This document shows, one piece after another, positions 5,732-6,334 of a stretch of 6,334 bases of DNA. The notes under the pieces are model-generated. The model was given only the letters and a program-made list of their open reading frames with translations, ran no database searches and was not told the origin of the DNA. Within the stretch, counting starts at the first letter, position 1, and each line of letters begins with the position of its first letter. The position numbers were made by a program, and so were the translations under genes. The stretch comes from Planctomycetota bacterium (lineage in GTDB: Bacteria; Planctomycetota; Phycisphaerae; UBA1845): NCBI GenBank assembly GCA_022561255.1, contig JADFRO010000185.1, positions 1 to 6,334 on the forward strand, in the 5' to 3' direction.

Positions 5732-6334
5732 TCACCGAATGATGTCCTGAGCCGCGTTCTCGTCGTCGCATGTACCAAGCAAGGCGCTGATGCGCGAAAG
5801 TACGATACGTAATTCGCGCCTTGAATCAATATGTTTCTCGCGAAATCTGAGTATTTTTTTCATCGGCACAGTTGCGATACCCTCGATCGTGGGTAGCTTC
5901 AGCGCGAACGAGAGCCACTTTTCGGCGTGGGATCGTAACCCATCGCTTGCGTACTGGGATCCGCAAAAGAATCTTGAGTTCATCTGAAGAAATGCTCGAT
6001 CCGTGCAACAAGTCACACCCATTGATTCCGCCATGGTCCCCGCAAGGCAAGTCATGTAAAGGCCCGCATGGAACCCATCAACCATGAACCAGTCGCCCTC
6101 TTGCTTGAGCACGCCTTCCCGTTCAAGTTTTCGGGCTAGGCGTTTCGATAACTTTCCATTCCACAAACGCACCTGTGCCCCCATGTTACCTGCTGGCATT
6201 CTACGTGCAGCATCATTCGTTGCCGCAACCAGCATTTCCGTTCGCTCAGGTAACCATGAGGCCTGAAACAGTTCGCCCGCGAGTTCAGAATACGGCTCAG
6301 GCGCCGTGTTGAGTACCGCGCCGGCGTCCGCAGC
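5732..6334 (-). CDS. Unrecognised protein, C-terminal 200 residues (5' end outside window); possibly DUF6236-like
   Basis: The frame is open from the right edge to a TGA at 5732, giving 200 residues of a longer protein. The first Met in the visible part is residue 34 (ATG at 6235), but the coding frame clearly continues upstream of it without a stop, so I treat the gene as partial. The sequence is soluble-looking with no membrane segment. A basic stretch RLWNGKLSKRLARKLEREGV is followed by GDWFMVDGFHAGLYMTCLAGTMAESMGVTCCTD (visible residues 81-112). From memory this pattern, a helix pair and then LYMxxLA...TD, resembles DUF6236-type proteins of unknown function; this is a weak recollection. 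The C-terminal part is rich in Arg, Lys and Glu. Base composition looks lower in GC than cysC and ileS, which may mean horizontal acquisition. It precedes cysC by about 180 bp on the same strand, but cysC has its own promoter. I assign no function. Confidence 0.5.
   Translation of the reverse strand, partial: AADAGAVLNTAPEPYSELAGELFQASWLPERTEMLVAATNDAARRMPAGNMGAQVRLWNGKLSKRLARKLEREGVLKQEGDWFMVDGFHAGLYMTCLAGTMAESMGVTCCTDRAFLQMNSRFFCGSQYASDGLRSHAEKWLSFALKLPTIEGIATVPMKKILRFREKHIDSRRELRIVLSRISALLGTCDDENAAQDIIR

Noticed and set aside
5551..5829. 92-codon minus-strand frame ending on the cysC start
   Set aside because: It overlaps the end of the upstream coding region in another frame and runs through the cysC promoter and leader. 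Only its last 8 codons are discussed, as a possible leader peptide.
1..6334. CRISPR array, tRNA or rRNA genes, transposase or toxin-antitoxin pair
   Set aside because: I saw no regularly spaced repeats of CRISPR size, no tRNA cloverleaf or rRNA signature, and no transposase, toxin or antitoxin motif on either strand.

Overview
The window is a GC-rich bacterial chromosomal segment. All four recognisable coding regions lie on the minus strand. In transcription order (right to left) they are: the C-terminal part of an unrecognised protein (5732-6334, running off the right edge); cysC, adenylylsulfate kinase (4934-5554); ileS, isoleucyl-tRNA synthetase (1291-4563); and a membrane-anchored HtrA/DegP-type serine protease with a PDZ domain cut by the left edge (1-1064). 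The IleRS belongs to the long IleRS2-like clade and carries the rearranged signature GVHH in place of HIGH. I associate this form with Planctomycetota, Chloroflexi and similar environmental lineages. Planctomycetota is my best guess, but the window has no strict taxonomic marker.

Right part (4564-6334): the unrecognised gene ends at 5732. A sigma70-like promoter (TTGTCG, 17 bp, TATACT) follows, then a 5' leader with a perfect 8-bp hairpin, then a GAGG ribosome site in front of a GTG-started cysC. After cysC come 370 bp without a gene. They hold an 11-bp terminator-like hairpin whose U-rich tail is best on the plus strand, a C9-T-G7 palindrome, and a good promoter for ileS (TTCACG, 17 bp, TATAGT). 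cysC and ileS therefore look like separate transcription units rather than one operon.

Left part (1-1302): the ileS stop codon lies inside four 15-bp tandem units that repeat the TGA stop in frame. Then comes an ~84-bp GC-rich imperfect palindrome that resembles a dispersed REP/MITE-like element, and then the HtrA-type protease gene.

The genes do not form one pathway: CysC makes PAPS, IleRS charges tRNA-Ile, and the protease works in envelope quality control. I found no convincing novel multi-gene system. The most notable points are the altered class I signature motifs of the IleRS (known in part of the IleRS2 family and linked to very strong mupirocin resistance), the stop-codon tandem repeat, and the two palindromic intergenic structures.
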